43,728 bases of DNA. Origin: a virus. Position numbers and translations under genes: made by a program. The stretch is taken from positions 1-43,728 of the IMG/VR virus record IMGVR_UViG_3300017917_000276. The stretch is one strand, 5' to 3'. Shown piece after piece: positions 1 to 7,610 of this stretch. The notes below the pieces were generated by a model, which was not told the origin of the DNA, searched no databases, and saw nothing but the letters and a program-made list of their open reading frames with translations. Position 1 is the first letter of the stretch; every line of letters starts with the position of its first letter.

Positions 1-492
1 ACGAAAATTCAAGTCAGAAACATTCTCAAATTCATCGACCAAGTACTGACAGACCTTAACGCATATATCAGTGTCAAGAAAGCAAGCAAGGCACCGCGTA
101 AGCGCAAAGAGGTTCCTGTTGAAAAGATTGTCAGCAAACTCAAGTACCTCAAGACATTTAAAGATGCCACAAGTAAACTTGACTTGGTTAGTATTAGCCC
201 TGTGAAACTACATGGTGCAAGCGAAGCATGGGTCTACGACACTGCAAAGCGCAAACTGCATCACTATATTGCAGACGAGTACAGCAAGACCTTTACTGTC
301 AAGGGTAACACTATTCTCGGATTTGATACAAGCAAGTCTGAAATTAAAACACTGCGTAAACCCAGTGAACAAATCAAAGAGGTTATGGGCTCAAAGCCCG
401 CGGCACGTAAATTCTTTGCAGACATTAAAGCGGTCGCAACTACACCCAATGGTCGCTTTAATGAGAACATGATTATTCTAAAGGCATTCTAA
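1..492 (+). CDS. Conserved phage protein of unknown function, 5' end missing
   Basis: The reading frame is open from base 1, so the gene begins upstream of the window. The TTG at 184 is only an internal codon. The visible 163 residues start Lys-rich (residues 1-60, with a KAPRKRK basic patch). A compact domain follows with the motifs AWVYDTAKRKLHHY, TILGFD, KTLRKP and a C-terminal GRFNENMIILKAF. I recognise this pattern from T4-like phages of aquatic bacteria, where it has no assigned role. The next gene starts 1 nt after the stop, so the two are probably co-translated. The basic first half would suit nucleic-acid contact, but that is inference. Confidence 0.75.
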   Translation, partial: TKIQVRNILKFIDQVLTDLNAYISVKKASKAPRKRKEVPVEKIVSKLKYLKTFKDATSKLDLVSISPVKLHGASEAWVYDTAKRKLHHYIADEYSKTFTVKGNTILGFDTSKSEIKTLRKPSEQIKEVMGSKPAARKFFADIKAVATTPNGRFNENMIILKAF

Positions 493-493
493 T

Positions 494-721
494 ATGATTA
501 CAGGAGTACGTTGGTTTACAGGTAGAACCTGTATTGGTATTGTTCAAATCGTACAGGACCATGAAAAAGAAGAATATCGCCAGACCGGTAAAGCTAACTA
601 CAAATATTATATTGATGTAGTTGCTGGCCGCGATGAACAGGAAGACACTCAGCATGTTGCTGACCACGGCGCGCCTTTTGACAAAATTGCAGGTGACGCA
701 TTATTCGGAGTAGAAAAATGA
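494..721 (+). CDS. Small hypothetical protein
   Basis: This 75-residue protein starts at an ATG 1 nt after the upstream stop and overlaps the following MazG-like gene by 4 nt (ATGA), typical of translationally coupled phage genes. It reads MITGVRWFTGRTCIGIVQI and then a mixed charged region with a YYIDVVAG segment. There is no membrane segment or catalytic motif. The short beta-rich start (GVRWFTGRTCIGIV) could be a small barrel, but I recognise no family. The gene call rests on the coupling to both neighbours. Confidence 0.65.
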   Translation: MITGVRWFTGRTCIGIVQIVQDHEKEEYRQTGKANYKYYIDVVAGRDEQEDTQHVADHGAPFDKIAGDALFGVEK

Positions 722-1128
722 CACAAAAAATTGACTTAAACAAATATCAGGACTTTGTCCAAGCCGTCACAAGTGACGCAAGTAATAACACAGGCACATT
801 TATTGCACGTGTACTTGAATTGCAAGAGCAAGGATTGAATGTTCCACTGCTAATGACAGGTAGTATCGGTCTAGCAAGTGAAGGAGGCGAATTCAGTGAG
901 ATTGTCAAAAAGATGGTCTTTCAGGGTAAGCCCTTCAATGAAGATAATCGCTTTCACATGAAGCGTGAACTAGGTGATATCTTCTGGTACTGGATCAATG
1001 CTTGTCGTGCCCTTGGATACGACCCCAACGATGTTATTGCCGAGAATGTAGGCAAACTTGAAGCACGATATCCAGGCGGACACTTTGATGCATTCTATAG
1101 TGAGAACCGAAAAGAAGGAGACCTCTGA
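718..1128 (+). CDS. mazG: MazG-like nucleoside triphosphate pyrophosphohydrolase
   Basis: This 136-residue all-alpha protein has the MazG metal-binding signature. E55, E58 and E61 lie in ASEGGEFSEIVKK, and E84 and D87 lie in KRELGDIFWYW. The family hydrolyses (d)NTPs to NMP plus PPi. Phage versions have been proposed to clean nucleotide pools or act on host (p)ppGpp metabolism, but the substrate cannot be read from sequence. The C-terminus (GKLEARYPGGHFDAFYSENR) matches the typical single-domain phage MazG tail. It overlaps the previous gene by ATGA. The next small gene appears to start at a CTG overlapping its stop codon (CTGA). Confidence 0.9.
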   Translation: MTQKIDLNKYQDFVQAVTSDASNNTGTFIARVLELQEQGLNVPLLMTGSIGLASEGGEFSEIVKKMVFQGKPFNEDNRFHMKRELGDIFWYWINACRALGYDPNDVIAENVGKLEARYPGGHFDAFYSENRKEGDL

Positions 1129-1319
1129 GATACGGATACACTCCCAGAAAAACTATAGTTCATCCTTGGGAGCGTTGGTTTGCGTGGTATCCTGTCAAAG
1201 TTCACGGACAACGAACGTGGCTAAAGACAGTATACCGACGCCGTATCAATACGTATGTTGACATGGAAGACTGGAAACGATACGAATATGGGAACGTGTT
1301 TGATTTACTAAAGGACTGA
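1125..1319 (+). CDS. Small conserved protein with apparent CTG start
   Basis: An open frame of 64 codons runs from CTG at 1125 to TGA at 1319, with no in-frame ATG until 1262. It reads LRYGYTPRKTIVHPWERWF and then a GQRTWLKTVYRRRINTYVDMEDWKRYEYG-type region rich in Trp, Tyr and Arg. That looks strongly coding and resembles small proteins of aquatic T4-like phages. A ribosome site AAGGAG (1115-1120) lies 4 nt before the CTG. The CTG overlaps the mazG stop as CTGA, mirroring the ATGA/GTGA junctions elsewhere in the window. Start at CTG by termination-reinitiation is my inference. A sequencing change of ATG to CTG is the alternative. Confidence 0.6.
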   Translation: MRYGYTPRKTIVHPWERWFAWYPVKVHGQRTWLKTVYRRRINTYVDMEDWKRYEYGNVFDLLKD

Positions 1320-1348
1320 TTACCTGATAAATACAATATCAGGTAATC
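1318..1348 (+). promoter_or_regulatory. Late promoter inside a perfect 12-bp hairpin that masks the neck-gene ribosome site
   Basis: GATTACCTGATA (1318-1329) is perfectly complementary to TATCAGGTAATC (1337-1348), with a 7-nt loop. The late-promoter motif GATAAATAC occupies 1326-1334. The only ribosome-binding sequence before the ATG at 1353 is AGGT at 1341-1344, inside the right arm. With T4 geometry (octamer at -13 to -6) late RNA would start near 1339 and lack the left arm. Read-through RNA would carry the closed hairpin. Confidence 0.7.
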
Positions 1349-1352
1349 CAAT

Positions 1353-2153
1353 ATGTCCATACCATCATTAACACCAAACATTCTTTCTACTCCCAATGGC
1401 ATGACATTGGAAGAGTTAAAACAAGGATTATTTCAGAATTTACGCTATCGTTTAGGCGATGGTATTATTGACCTTGAATTAGATCCTCAACACTTTGAGG
1501 CTGCGTTTAACTATGCGGTTAAAGTATATCGTCAACGAGCGCAAAACTCTACAGCAGAATCGTACACTTTGATGACAACCATCAAAGACATTGACACTTA
1601 CACATTGCCACAAGAGTTTATAAACGTCAGAGCGATTTTCAGACGCACAGTTGGTCTAGAAACAGGTCCTAGTTCTACTAGCTTTGACCCATTCTCAAGT
1701 GCGATTTTAAACACATATCTTTTAAACTACAACTGGGCTGGTGGTATGGCAACATACGACTTCTACGCAGGCTATGTCGAATTAGCGGCGCGTATGTTCG
1801 GTGGTTACGTTATATATACATTCGACCCCGTAACCAAAGTATTACGTATCGTTCGTGACCCTAAAGGTACAGGCGAGCGTGTATTAATCTGGGCTGACGT
1901 ACAGAGAACGGAAGAAGTCTTGTTACAAGATCCGGGAGCAGGTGTTTGGATCGGTGACTTTACATTAGCAACATTAAAGACAATCATAGGTGAAGCACGT
2001 GAAAAATTCGGTACAATCGCAGGCCCACAAGGTGGTACAACACTAAACGGTACAGCCATGAAGTCTGAGGGTGTCGCCCTACAAGCGCAATTAATTGACG
2101 AACTCAAACGCTATGTTGATTATTCACAACCGCTGACATGGGTACAAGGGTAA
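1353..2153 (+). CDS. Putative neck protein (gp13-like)
   Basis: This is a 266-residue virion-type protein. The N-terminus (LFQNLRYRLGDGIIDLELDPQ, then FEAAFNYAVKVYRQRAQNS) is the helical opening typical of head-tail connector/neck proteins of aquatic T4-like phages. The middle contains TYTLPQEFINVRAIFRR and a W-rich WADVQRTEE stretch. T4 gp13 and gp14 form the neck that joins head and tail. I favour gp13-like over gp14-like from the N-terminal pattern, without certainty. The gene is preceded by a late promoter-hairpin and lies upstream of the sheath and tube genes, consistent with late expression. Confidence 0.6.
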   Translation: MSIPSLTPNILSTPNGMTLEELKQGLFQNLRYRLGDGIIDLELDPQHFEAAFNYAVKVYRQRAQNSTAESYTLMTTIKDIDTYTLPQEFINVRAIFRRTVGLETGPSSTSFDPFSSAILNTYLLNYNWAGGMATYDFYAGYVELAARMFGGYVIYTFDPVTKVLRIVRDPKGTGERVLIWADVQRTEEVLLQDPGAGVWIGDFTLATLKTIIGEAREKFGTIAGPQGGTTLNGTAMKSEGVALQAQLIDELKRYVDYSQPLTWVQG

Positions 2154-2161
2154 ACTAACAC

Positions 2162-2209
2162 TTTACTTTTTCATACTCCTGTCTTAGAATAAGTATCTCT
2201 GACAGGAGT
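2162..2209 (+). promoter_or_regulatory. Possible sigma70-type promoter with 9-bp hairpin masking the dNMP kinase ribosome site
   Basis: ACTCCTGTC (2175-2183) pairs perfectly with GACAGGAGT (2201-2209), and the ribosome site AGGAG (2204-2208) for the ATG at 2216 lies in the right arm. A promoter-like pair TTTACT (2162-2167) and TAGAAT (2185-2190) with a 17-nt spacer would start RNA near 2197, inside the loop, so such RNA would lack the left arm. The -35 match is only 4 of 6, so the promoter is tentative. The inverted repeat is directly visible. Confidence 0.5.
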
Positions 2210-2215
2210 TTCCAT

Positions 2216-2848
2216 ATGATATTAGGCGTAACCGGCTTTATAGGTTCAGGCAAAGATACAATAGCTGACTATCTTTGTACATTTCATGGTTTTAAAAGAA
2301 TAAGTTTTGCGGCTAGTCTTAAAGATGCAGTAAGCGCAGTGTTTGGTTGGGATAGGGAAATGCTTGAAGGCACGACCAAGACAAGTAGAGAGTGGAGAGA
2401 ATTAAAAGACGAATGGTGGAGTAATCGTTTGGGGATGGATATTACCCCTCGATGGATTCTACAAGTCTGGGGAACTGAAGTTTGTCGCAATGGATTCCAC
2501 AATGATATTTGGGTTGCCAGCGTAGAAAATAAACTACGTAACACTAAGGATAATATCGTTATTACAGATTGTAGATTTGCTAATGAAGTTAAAGCAATTA
2601 AAAATGCCGGCGGATATACTATGAGAGTTAACAGAGGGCAACCACCTGAGTGGTACGATGCCGCAGTGTCATTCAATAAAGGTGAGCATGGAAATATGAA
2701 TTGGGCACTCAGCAAGGCCAAACTAGACAGAAACCGTGTACACGCAAGTGAGTATTCTAGTGTTGGGCTAGACTACGATTATTACATTGATAACAACGGT
2801 ACTATTGACGATTTACACAAACAAATTAACTCAATAGTCAACTTCTAA
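2216..2848 (+). CDS. Deoxynucleoside monophosphate kinase (T4 gp1-like)
   Basis: This 210-residue protein begins MILGVTGFIGSGKDTIADYL, with a P-loop GFIGSGKDT at residues 7-15. Next come FKRISFAASLKDAV and the region WRELKDEWW-NRLGMDITPRWILQVWGTEVCR, and then IVITDCRFANEVKAI. This order matches T4 gene 1 dNMP kinase, which phosphorylates dGMP, dTMP and hydroxymethyl-dCMP to diphosphates for phage DNA synthesis. Substrate range here is unknown. It is a metabolic gene inside late structural genes and seems to have its own promoter and a masked ribosome site. Its 3' end overlaps the opposing HNH-like gene by 18 bp. Confidence 0.88.
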   Translation: MILGVTGFIGSGKDTIADYLCTFHGFKRISFAASLKDAVSAVFGWDREMLEGTTKTSREWRELKDEWWSNRLGMDITPRWILQVWGTEVCRNGFHNDIWVASVENKLRNTKDNIVITDCRFANEVKAIKNAGGYTMRVNRGQPPEWYDAAVSFNKGEHGNMNWALSKAKLDRNRVHASEYSSVGLDYDYYIDNNGTIDDLHKQINSIVNF

Positions 2849-3175
2849 GTCGCCCCTACGCCATGTGACTTCTTTCTTTTTAACGACCTCTACGCAGTTC
2901 AAACATATACTGCGTAGGTTGGTCATCTTACAGTTGTCTAAGTTTCCGTCAATGTGAAACACTGTAATTTGCGTAGGAAATATGCTTTTGAATCCACATA
3001 AGTCACATGTGGGTTTTTTCTTATAACCAGCCGCCTGCCATCTAGCAGTTCTTGGTTTTTTCTTGTTTTTCTTCCTACCACACTCATCACACATACTACG
3101 GTAGTGTGTTATTCCTGCTCGTTTGTAATTGATAGCGCAATAGTTTTTGCCGCATGTCTGACATATAGGTCTCAT
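2831..3175 (-). CDS. HNH-like zinc-binding protein, possible endonuclease
   Basis: This 114-residue minus-strand protein has two CxxC pairs at the N-terminus (CQTCG and CDECG), a Lys/Arg-rich linker, and then CDLCGF, VFHIDGNLDNCKMTNLRSICLNC. The H-x-D-G-N followed by NLR and CxxC is the pattern of HNH-type zinc domains seen in T4-like phages. Members may be homing-type nucleases or packaging/recombination nickases. The first catalytic His of classical HNH is not clear, so activity is uncertain. It sits antisense between dNMP kinase and sheath, as mobile nuclease genes often do. A late-type motif on the minus strand abuts its start. Confidence 0.7.
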   Translation of the reverse strand: MRPICQTCGKNYCAINYKRAGITHYRSMCDECGRKKNKKKPRTARWQAAGYKKKPTCDLCGFKSIFPTQITVFHIDGNLDNCKMTNLRSICLNCVEVVKKKEVTWRRGDLEVDY

Positions 3176-3178
3176 AAT

Positions 3179-3187
3179 GTATTTACA
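3179..3187 (-). promoter_or_regulatory. Late-promoter-like motif for the HNH-like gene (minus strand)
   Basis: Read on the minus strand the bases are TGTAAATAC, followed by ATT and the ATG at 3175. With T4 late geometry transcription would begin within 1 nt of the start codon, giving leaderless RNA. A CCTTCGAAGG palindrome lies just upstream at 3189-3198. Confidence 0.4.
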
Positions 3188-3227
3188 CCTTCGAAGGCAC
3201 GGTTAACCACTCTTTTTTGGTATTTTT

Positions 3228-3235
3228 AATAAATA
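3228..3235 (+). promoter_or_regulatory. Late-promoter-like motif upstream of the tail sheath
   Basis: AATAAATA lies 55 nt before the sheath ATG at 3290, in an A/T-rich intergenic region. Predicted RNA start is near 3241, giving a leader of about 49 nt, the longest in this set. The ribosome site AAAGGAAA lies just before the ATG. Confidence 0.45.
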
Positions 3236-3289
3236 ATAGTATGCATTTTAGGTGGTAAACCTCATAATTTTACATAAAGGAAAAACAAA

Positions 3290-6200
3290 ATGGCATTAGT
3301 ATCTCCAGGCGTAGAAGTTACGATTACAGACCAAAGTCAGTATCTTCCAGCCCCAACAAACTCAGTTCCTCTAGTCGTTTTAGCAACAGCGCAAAACAAA
3401 GCTAATGCTAGCGGTACAGGTGTAGCAGCCGCAACAACTGCTGCTAACGCAAACAAATTATATCAAGTTACAAGTCAGCGTGACTTGGTTAACTTGTATG
3501 GTAAGCCGTTCTTCTATACAACAACAAACGGTACGCCAATTCAAGGTTATGAATTAAACGAATATGGTCTATTGGCAGCATATAGCTTATTGGGTGTAAC
3601 AAATCGTTGCTATGTTTTACGTGCTGATATTGACTTAGCTAGTTTAGTTGGTCAGACAAGTCGCCCAACAGGCGCGCCTGCAAATGGCACATATTGGTTA
3701 GATACCACAACATCTACATGGGGTATCTATGAATTTAACGCTACGACAGGTTCTTTTGAGTTACAAACTCCTATTGTAATTTCAGACTCTGCATCTTTAT
3801 CTGCTGGTTATCCATTAGATAGTATAGGTAATATAGGTGATTATGCAGTTAATGCAATTGAACCAACCCCAGGCTCTACACCATCTGCATTGTCTGAAAA
3901 AACATTCTTTTATAAAACGACCGATAACACTTGGGTAGCTATTGGGGGAGGAAGATGGAGATCCGATATTCCTACAGTGCAAGGCAGTATCTCTAACCCT
4001 ACATTAAGTGCTACGAGTGATTTTACTATTAGCTTGACTGGATTTTGGACAGCTACAGTAAGTGTAACTGGTACTTCAGTTAACGATGTTGCTGCTGCTA
4101 TCAACGCATTAAATACTCCAACAGTAACAGCTAGAGTAGTAAGTGGCAAGCTACAAATATTGTCAAATCAAGTAGTAACAGGTAGCTCTCCTGCAAATAT
4201 CACACTAACAGATGGAACTAACACTCCATTAGCTGATTTAGGAATTAATGACGGTACTTATTATCAACCAACTATAGCGTATGGTACATCTGCTCAGATG
4301 CCATTATGGTCAGCAAGTCAAACTTATCCAAGACCAACTGGTTCTGTTTGGATAAAGATAGGTACTACAGGTAATGGATTATACCCAACACTATCACAAT
4401 ACAAAACTGCAACAGCATCATGGGTTGCAAAAAATGTAAATCAGTATACTTCAGATTGGGCTGCAATTGCTGCACTAGATTCAACCGGTGGTGAGGCAAT
4501 TCCTGCAGGTACTATCTATGGTCAATATTTCTACAATGCTACATTACCAGCTAGCCCATACTATCTATGGGAAAGAATTAATACTGGCGCAACAGTCGTA
4601 GTAGCAGAAAATACAAGCCCAGCATTTAATGCAACTAATTTGGGTGTTGCAGGCCCCTATACATTGTATGTTAACGTTAGCGTACCTGCAAGTACTAACC
4701 TATCTAGTACATATACTGTAACAATACCTAATAATGCTGATGCTACTGATTTTGTTACAGCGTGGTATGCTGCAGGAATACCTTACACAACTGCCGCAGT
4801 AACAGCAGAAGGGGCAATTCAGTTAACACATACAAAAGGTGGTGTAATACTACTAAGCGATATAGTTAACCAAGAAAGCAACGGTGTTATAGCTGAAATT
4901 GGATTATATGCAGGTTCGACTTCTGGAGTCAAGTACGGATTAGGGCATATTTTTGGATGGAATAATGTTGTCTCTACCGGCGGTAGCGGAACTGGCGCCA
5001 CATTTAATGTAGGTGCTAGATATGAGGCTTATTTCTTAGTTGGAAACGGCATATACACAGGTGGTAGTGGATACTCAGTTGGTGATATCATTACTATCGA
5101 CGGTGCTAACCTAAGCGGTACAAGTGTAACTAATGATTTGCAGTTGGTTGTAACATCAGTAGGTGCAGGAAATGCAATCACTGGTGTAGCATTTTACTCT
5201 GGCGCAGCAATTGCAGGGTATGGTGTACAAATTAGTAATTGGGTTGATTTCAGCTACACAAGCAACGAAGGTGCCCCTGTTGTAAACCCAGCTAATAATA
5301 CTAATTGGTTCTATTCCGTAATAGACGAAGTAGATATCATGGTTCAGAAAGGTGGCCAGTGGGTAGGATATAGAACTACTGCTTATGACATGAACGGTCA
5401 CCCAGCAGCTAGTGGATCTCCTGCAACTGATCCAAATGGTCCTATCATTGCAGCAACAGCACCGACAACTCAAAGTGACGGTACTACTGCTCTAGCATAT
5501 GGCGACTTGTGGATTGATACAAGTGATTTAGAATTGTATCCAGTAATTTATCGTTGGCAAGAGGTTAATGGTACCGATCAGTGGGTACTAATTAATAATA
5601 CGGACCAAGTAAGTGAAAACGGTGTTGTGTTCGCTGACGCACGTTGGTCTACATCTGGTGCAATCGATCCTACAAATGATCCTTTACCAACAATCAAGAG
5701 CTTGTTGTCAAGCAACTATGTTGATTTAGATGCACCAGTAGCTACTTTATATCCACAGGGCATGATGTTATTCAATACACGCCGTAGTGGTTATAACGTA
5801 AAGCAGTTTAGAACAAACTACTTCACAAGTGCTAATTATCCAGATGCAGGTCCATACAATGCAGGTGATCCAACTAACGTTGATAACTTACCTGAATTCA
5901 GCTATACATGGGTTTCTGTAAGTGGCAATGATACCAAAGGTACAGCATATATGGGTCGTAATGCTCAACGTGCTATGGTGGTACAAGCATTACGTTCTGC
6001 AATTGATACTAACACAAGCATACGTGATGAAGATAACTACTTCAACTTAATTGCTACACCAAACTATCCTGAACTACAACCTAACATGATTGTATTGAAT
6101 GCGGATCGCGGTGAAACAGCATACATCGTCGGCGACACACCACTAGGTCTACCTGACGATGCTACAGCAATTCAAGCATGGGCTAATAACGAAGCAGGCG

Positions 6201-6901
6201 CTGCAAGCACAGGCGAAGCTGGTTTGGTGAATCGTAACACATACTTGGGTCTATTCTATCCAAGTGGATTAGCTAACGATTTAGACGGTAATCAAGTTGT
6301 TGTTCCAGCATCACATATGATGTTACGTACAATCTTAACTAGCGATACTAAGTCTTATCCTTGGTTAGCTCCAGCAGGTACTCGTCGTGGTAACATTGAC
6401 AATGCATTGAACATTGGTTATCTAGACCGTGCAACCGGTGAGTTCCAACCAATCAAGACACGTATTGGTATCCGTGATGTTCTATACATCAACCAAATCA
6501 ACCCAATGGTATTCTTCACTGGTGTAGGATTACTAAACTACGGTAACAAGAACAGTTACAATAGTCAGTCCGCACTAGACAGAATTAACGTTGCACGTTT
6601 GGTTAACTACGTACGCCGTCAGTTGACAATTGCTGCTCGTCCGTTCGTATTTGAACCTAACGACCAGTTGACACGTAACGAAATCTCAGGTGTTGTTCAG
6701 ACACTAATGGTTGATTTAGTTGCTAAACGCGGTATCTACGATTACTTGGTTGTATGTGACGAGAGTAACAACACACCAGCACGTATCGATAGAAACGAAC
6801 TATGGATCGATGTTGCAATTGAACCAGTCAAGGCTGCTGAATTCATCTACATCCCAGTTCGTGTATTGAACACAGGTGAAATCGCAGGTGGTACAGCCTA
6901 A
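3290..6901 (+). CDS. Contractile tail sheath protein, giant form (gp18-like)
   Basis: The 1203-residue product opens MALVSPGVEVTITDQSQYLP, the typical start of T4-type sheath subunits. It ends with the conserved sheath C-terminal domain, including TSIRDEDNYFNLIATPNYPEL, RTILTSDTKSYPW, YLDRATGEFQPIKTR and the NYVRRQLTIAARPFVFEPN region. Sheath subunits polymerise around the tail tube and contract during injection. T4 gp18 has 659 residues, so this protein carries roughly 500-600 extra residues between about residue 125 and 745. These are rich in Gly, Ser, Thr, Tyr and Trp and are probably surface beta domains. In the insert all seven arginines I read are AGA, whereas both flanks mostly use CGT/CGC, suggesting separate acquisition. 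Confidence 0.93.
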   Translation: MALVSPGVEVTITDQSQYLPAPTNSVPLVVLATAQNKANASGTGVAAATTAANANKLYQVTSQRDLVNLYGKPFFYTTTNGTPIQGYELNEYGLLAAYSLLGVTNRCYVLRADIDLASLVGQTSRPTGAPANGTYWLDTTTSTWGIYEFNATTGSFELQTPIVISDSASLSAGYPLDSIGNIGDYAVNAIEPTPGSTPSALSEKTFFYKTTDNTWVAIGGGRWRSDIPTVQGSISNPTLSATSDFTISLTGFWTATVSVTGTSVNDVAAAINALNTPTVTARVVSGKLQILSNQVVTGSSPANITLTDGTNTPLADLGINDGTYYQPTIAYGTSAQMPLWSASQTYPRPTGSVWIKIGTTGNGLYPTLSQYKTATASWVAKNVNQYTSDWAAIAALDSTGGEAIPAGTIYGQYFYNATLPASPYYLWERINTGATVVVAENTSPAFNATNLGVAGPYTLYVNVSVPASTNLSSTYTVTIPNNADATDFVTAWYAAGIPYTTAAVTAEGAIQLTHTKGGVILLSDIVNQESNGVIAEIGLYAGSTSGVKYGLGHIFGWNNVVSTGGSGTGATFNVGARYEAYFLVGNGIYTGGSGYSVGDIITIDGANLSGTSVTNDLQLVVTSVGAGNAITGVAFYSGAAIAGYGVQISNWVDFSYTSNEGAPVVNPANNTNWFYSVIDEVDIMVQKGGQWVGYRTTAYDMNGHPAASGSPATDPNGPIIAATAPTTQSDGTTALAYGDLWIDTSDLELYPVIYRWQEVNGTDQWVLINNTDQVSENGVVFADARWSTSGAIDPTNDPLPTIKSLLSSNYVDLDAPVATLYPQGMMLFNTRRSGYNVKQFRTNYFTSANYPDAGPYNAGDPTNVDNLPEFSYTWVSVSGNDTKGTAYMGRNAQRAMVVQALRSAIDTNTSIRDEDNYFNLIATPNYPELQPNMIVLNADRGETAYIVGDTPLGLPDDATAIQAWANNEAGAASTGEAGLVNRNTYLGLFYPSGLANDLDGNQVVVPASHMMLRTILTSDTKSYPWLAPAGTRRGNIDNALNIGYLDRATGEFQPIKTRIGIRDVLYINQINPMVFFTGVGLLNYGNKNSYNSQSALDRINVARLVNYVRRQLTIAARPFVFEPNDQLTRNEISGVVQTLMVDLVAKRGIYDYLVVCDESNNTPARIDRNELWIDVAIEPVKAAEFIYIPVRVLNTGEIAGGTA

Positions 6902-6926
6902 TAAGATGCCCTTCGGGGCATCTTAT
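6901..6926 (+). terminator. 11-bp hairpin with cUUCGg tetraloop after the sheath gene
   Basis: ATAAGATGCCC (6901-6911) pairs with GGGCATCTTAT (6916-6926) around a TTCG loop closed by C-G, an exceptionally stable tetraloop. No T-run follows, so it may protect the 3' end of sheath RNA or attenuate transcription rather than fully terminate. It separates the sheath and tube genes, and the tube gene has its own promoter. Confidence 0.7.
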
Positions 6927-6932
6927 AATTAA

Positions 6933-6941
6933 GATAAATAG
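6933..6941 (+). promoter_or_regulatory. Late promoter GATAAATAG for the tail tube
   Basis: The motif lies 27 nt before the ATG at 6960. Predicted RNA start near 6946 leaves a 14-nt leader with CAGGAG as ribosome site. It directly follows the sheath hairpin, so the tube gene can be transcribed independently. Confidence 0.65.
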
Positions 6942-6959
6942 TATACAGGAGAAATAAAA

Positions 6960-7595
6960 ATGGCAACAGCCTCTCAATCATTGTTCAACATGACCGTCGC
7001 TAGCGATAACGCTGGTGGCAACCAAGGTCTGTTGATGCCTAAATTACAGTATCGTTTCAGAGTCAACTTCTTAAACTTCGGTACTGGACAAACAGTTGAA
7101 TTAACAAAACAAGTTATTGATATCACACGTCCTCAAGTTAGTTTCGGTGAAATCACTATCCCAGTTTACAACTCTACATTATATCTTGCTGGTCGTCATG
7201 AATGGCAAGCATTGACAGTTAACGTTAGAGATGACGCACAGGGTGCAGTTTCTAAGTTAGTTGGTCAGCAATTACAAAAACAATTAGACTTTGTTGAGCA
7301 AGCAAGTGCTGCTACAGGTCAAGATTACAAGTTCCAAACAAACATTGAAATCTTAGACGGTGGTAATGGTACAGCAGCTCCGGTAGTTTTAGAAACTTGG
7401 GAATGCTATGGTTGCTTCTTGCAACAAGCTAACTACAACAATTTAAACTATGGAACAAACGAAGCTGTAACAATTTCTATGACAATTCGCTTTGATAACG
7501 CAGTTAATAGTCCTCTTGCATCTGGTGTTGGCACAAACATCGGTCGTGTATTAGGCGGTTCTACAGTAACTGGTATCGGCGCTGGTCAAGGTTAA
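6960..7595 (+). CDS. Tail tube protein (gp19-like)
   Basis: This 211-residue protein follows the sheath, as in T4-like genomes. Recognisable parts are LQYRFRVNFLNFG, TRPQVSFGEITIPVYNSTLYLAGRHEW, TVNVRDDAQGAVSKLV and CYGCFLQQANYNNLNYGTNEAVTISMTIRFDNA. Tube subunits stack as hexameric rings inside the sheath to form the DNA channel. T4 gp19 has 163 residues. The extra length here is a short N-terminal segment and a Gly/Ser/Thr-rich C-terminal tail (residues about 185-211). A strong late promoter and ribosome site precede it, fitting the high copy number needed. Confidence 0.9.
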   Translation: MATASQSLFNMTVASDNAGGNQGLLMPKLQYRFRVNFLNFGTGQTVELTKQVIDITRPQVSFGEITIPVYNSTLYLAGRHEWQALTVNVRDDAQGAVSKLVGQQLQKQLDFVEQASAATGQDYKFQTNIEILDGGNGTAAPVVLETWECYGCFLQQANYNNLNYGTNEAVTISMTIRFDNAVNSPLASGVGTNIGRVLGGSTVTGIGAGQG

Positions 7596-7610
7596 TTAGT
7601 AAGGTAAGGC

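Noticed and set aside
184-492. TTG at 184 as the start of the first gene
   Set aside because: The frame is open from base 1 with coding character and there is no ribosome site before 184. The gene is truncated by the window edge.
1058-1261. 67-residue frame overlapping the mazG end and the CTG-start gene
   Set aside because: It lies out of frame with two better-supported genes and reads as low-quality sequence with no ribosome site.
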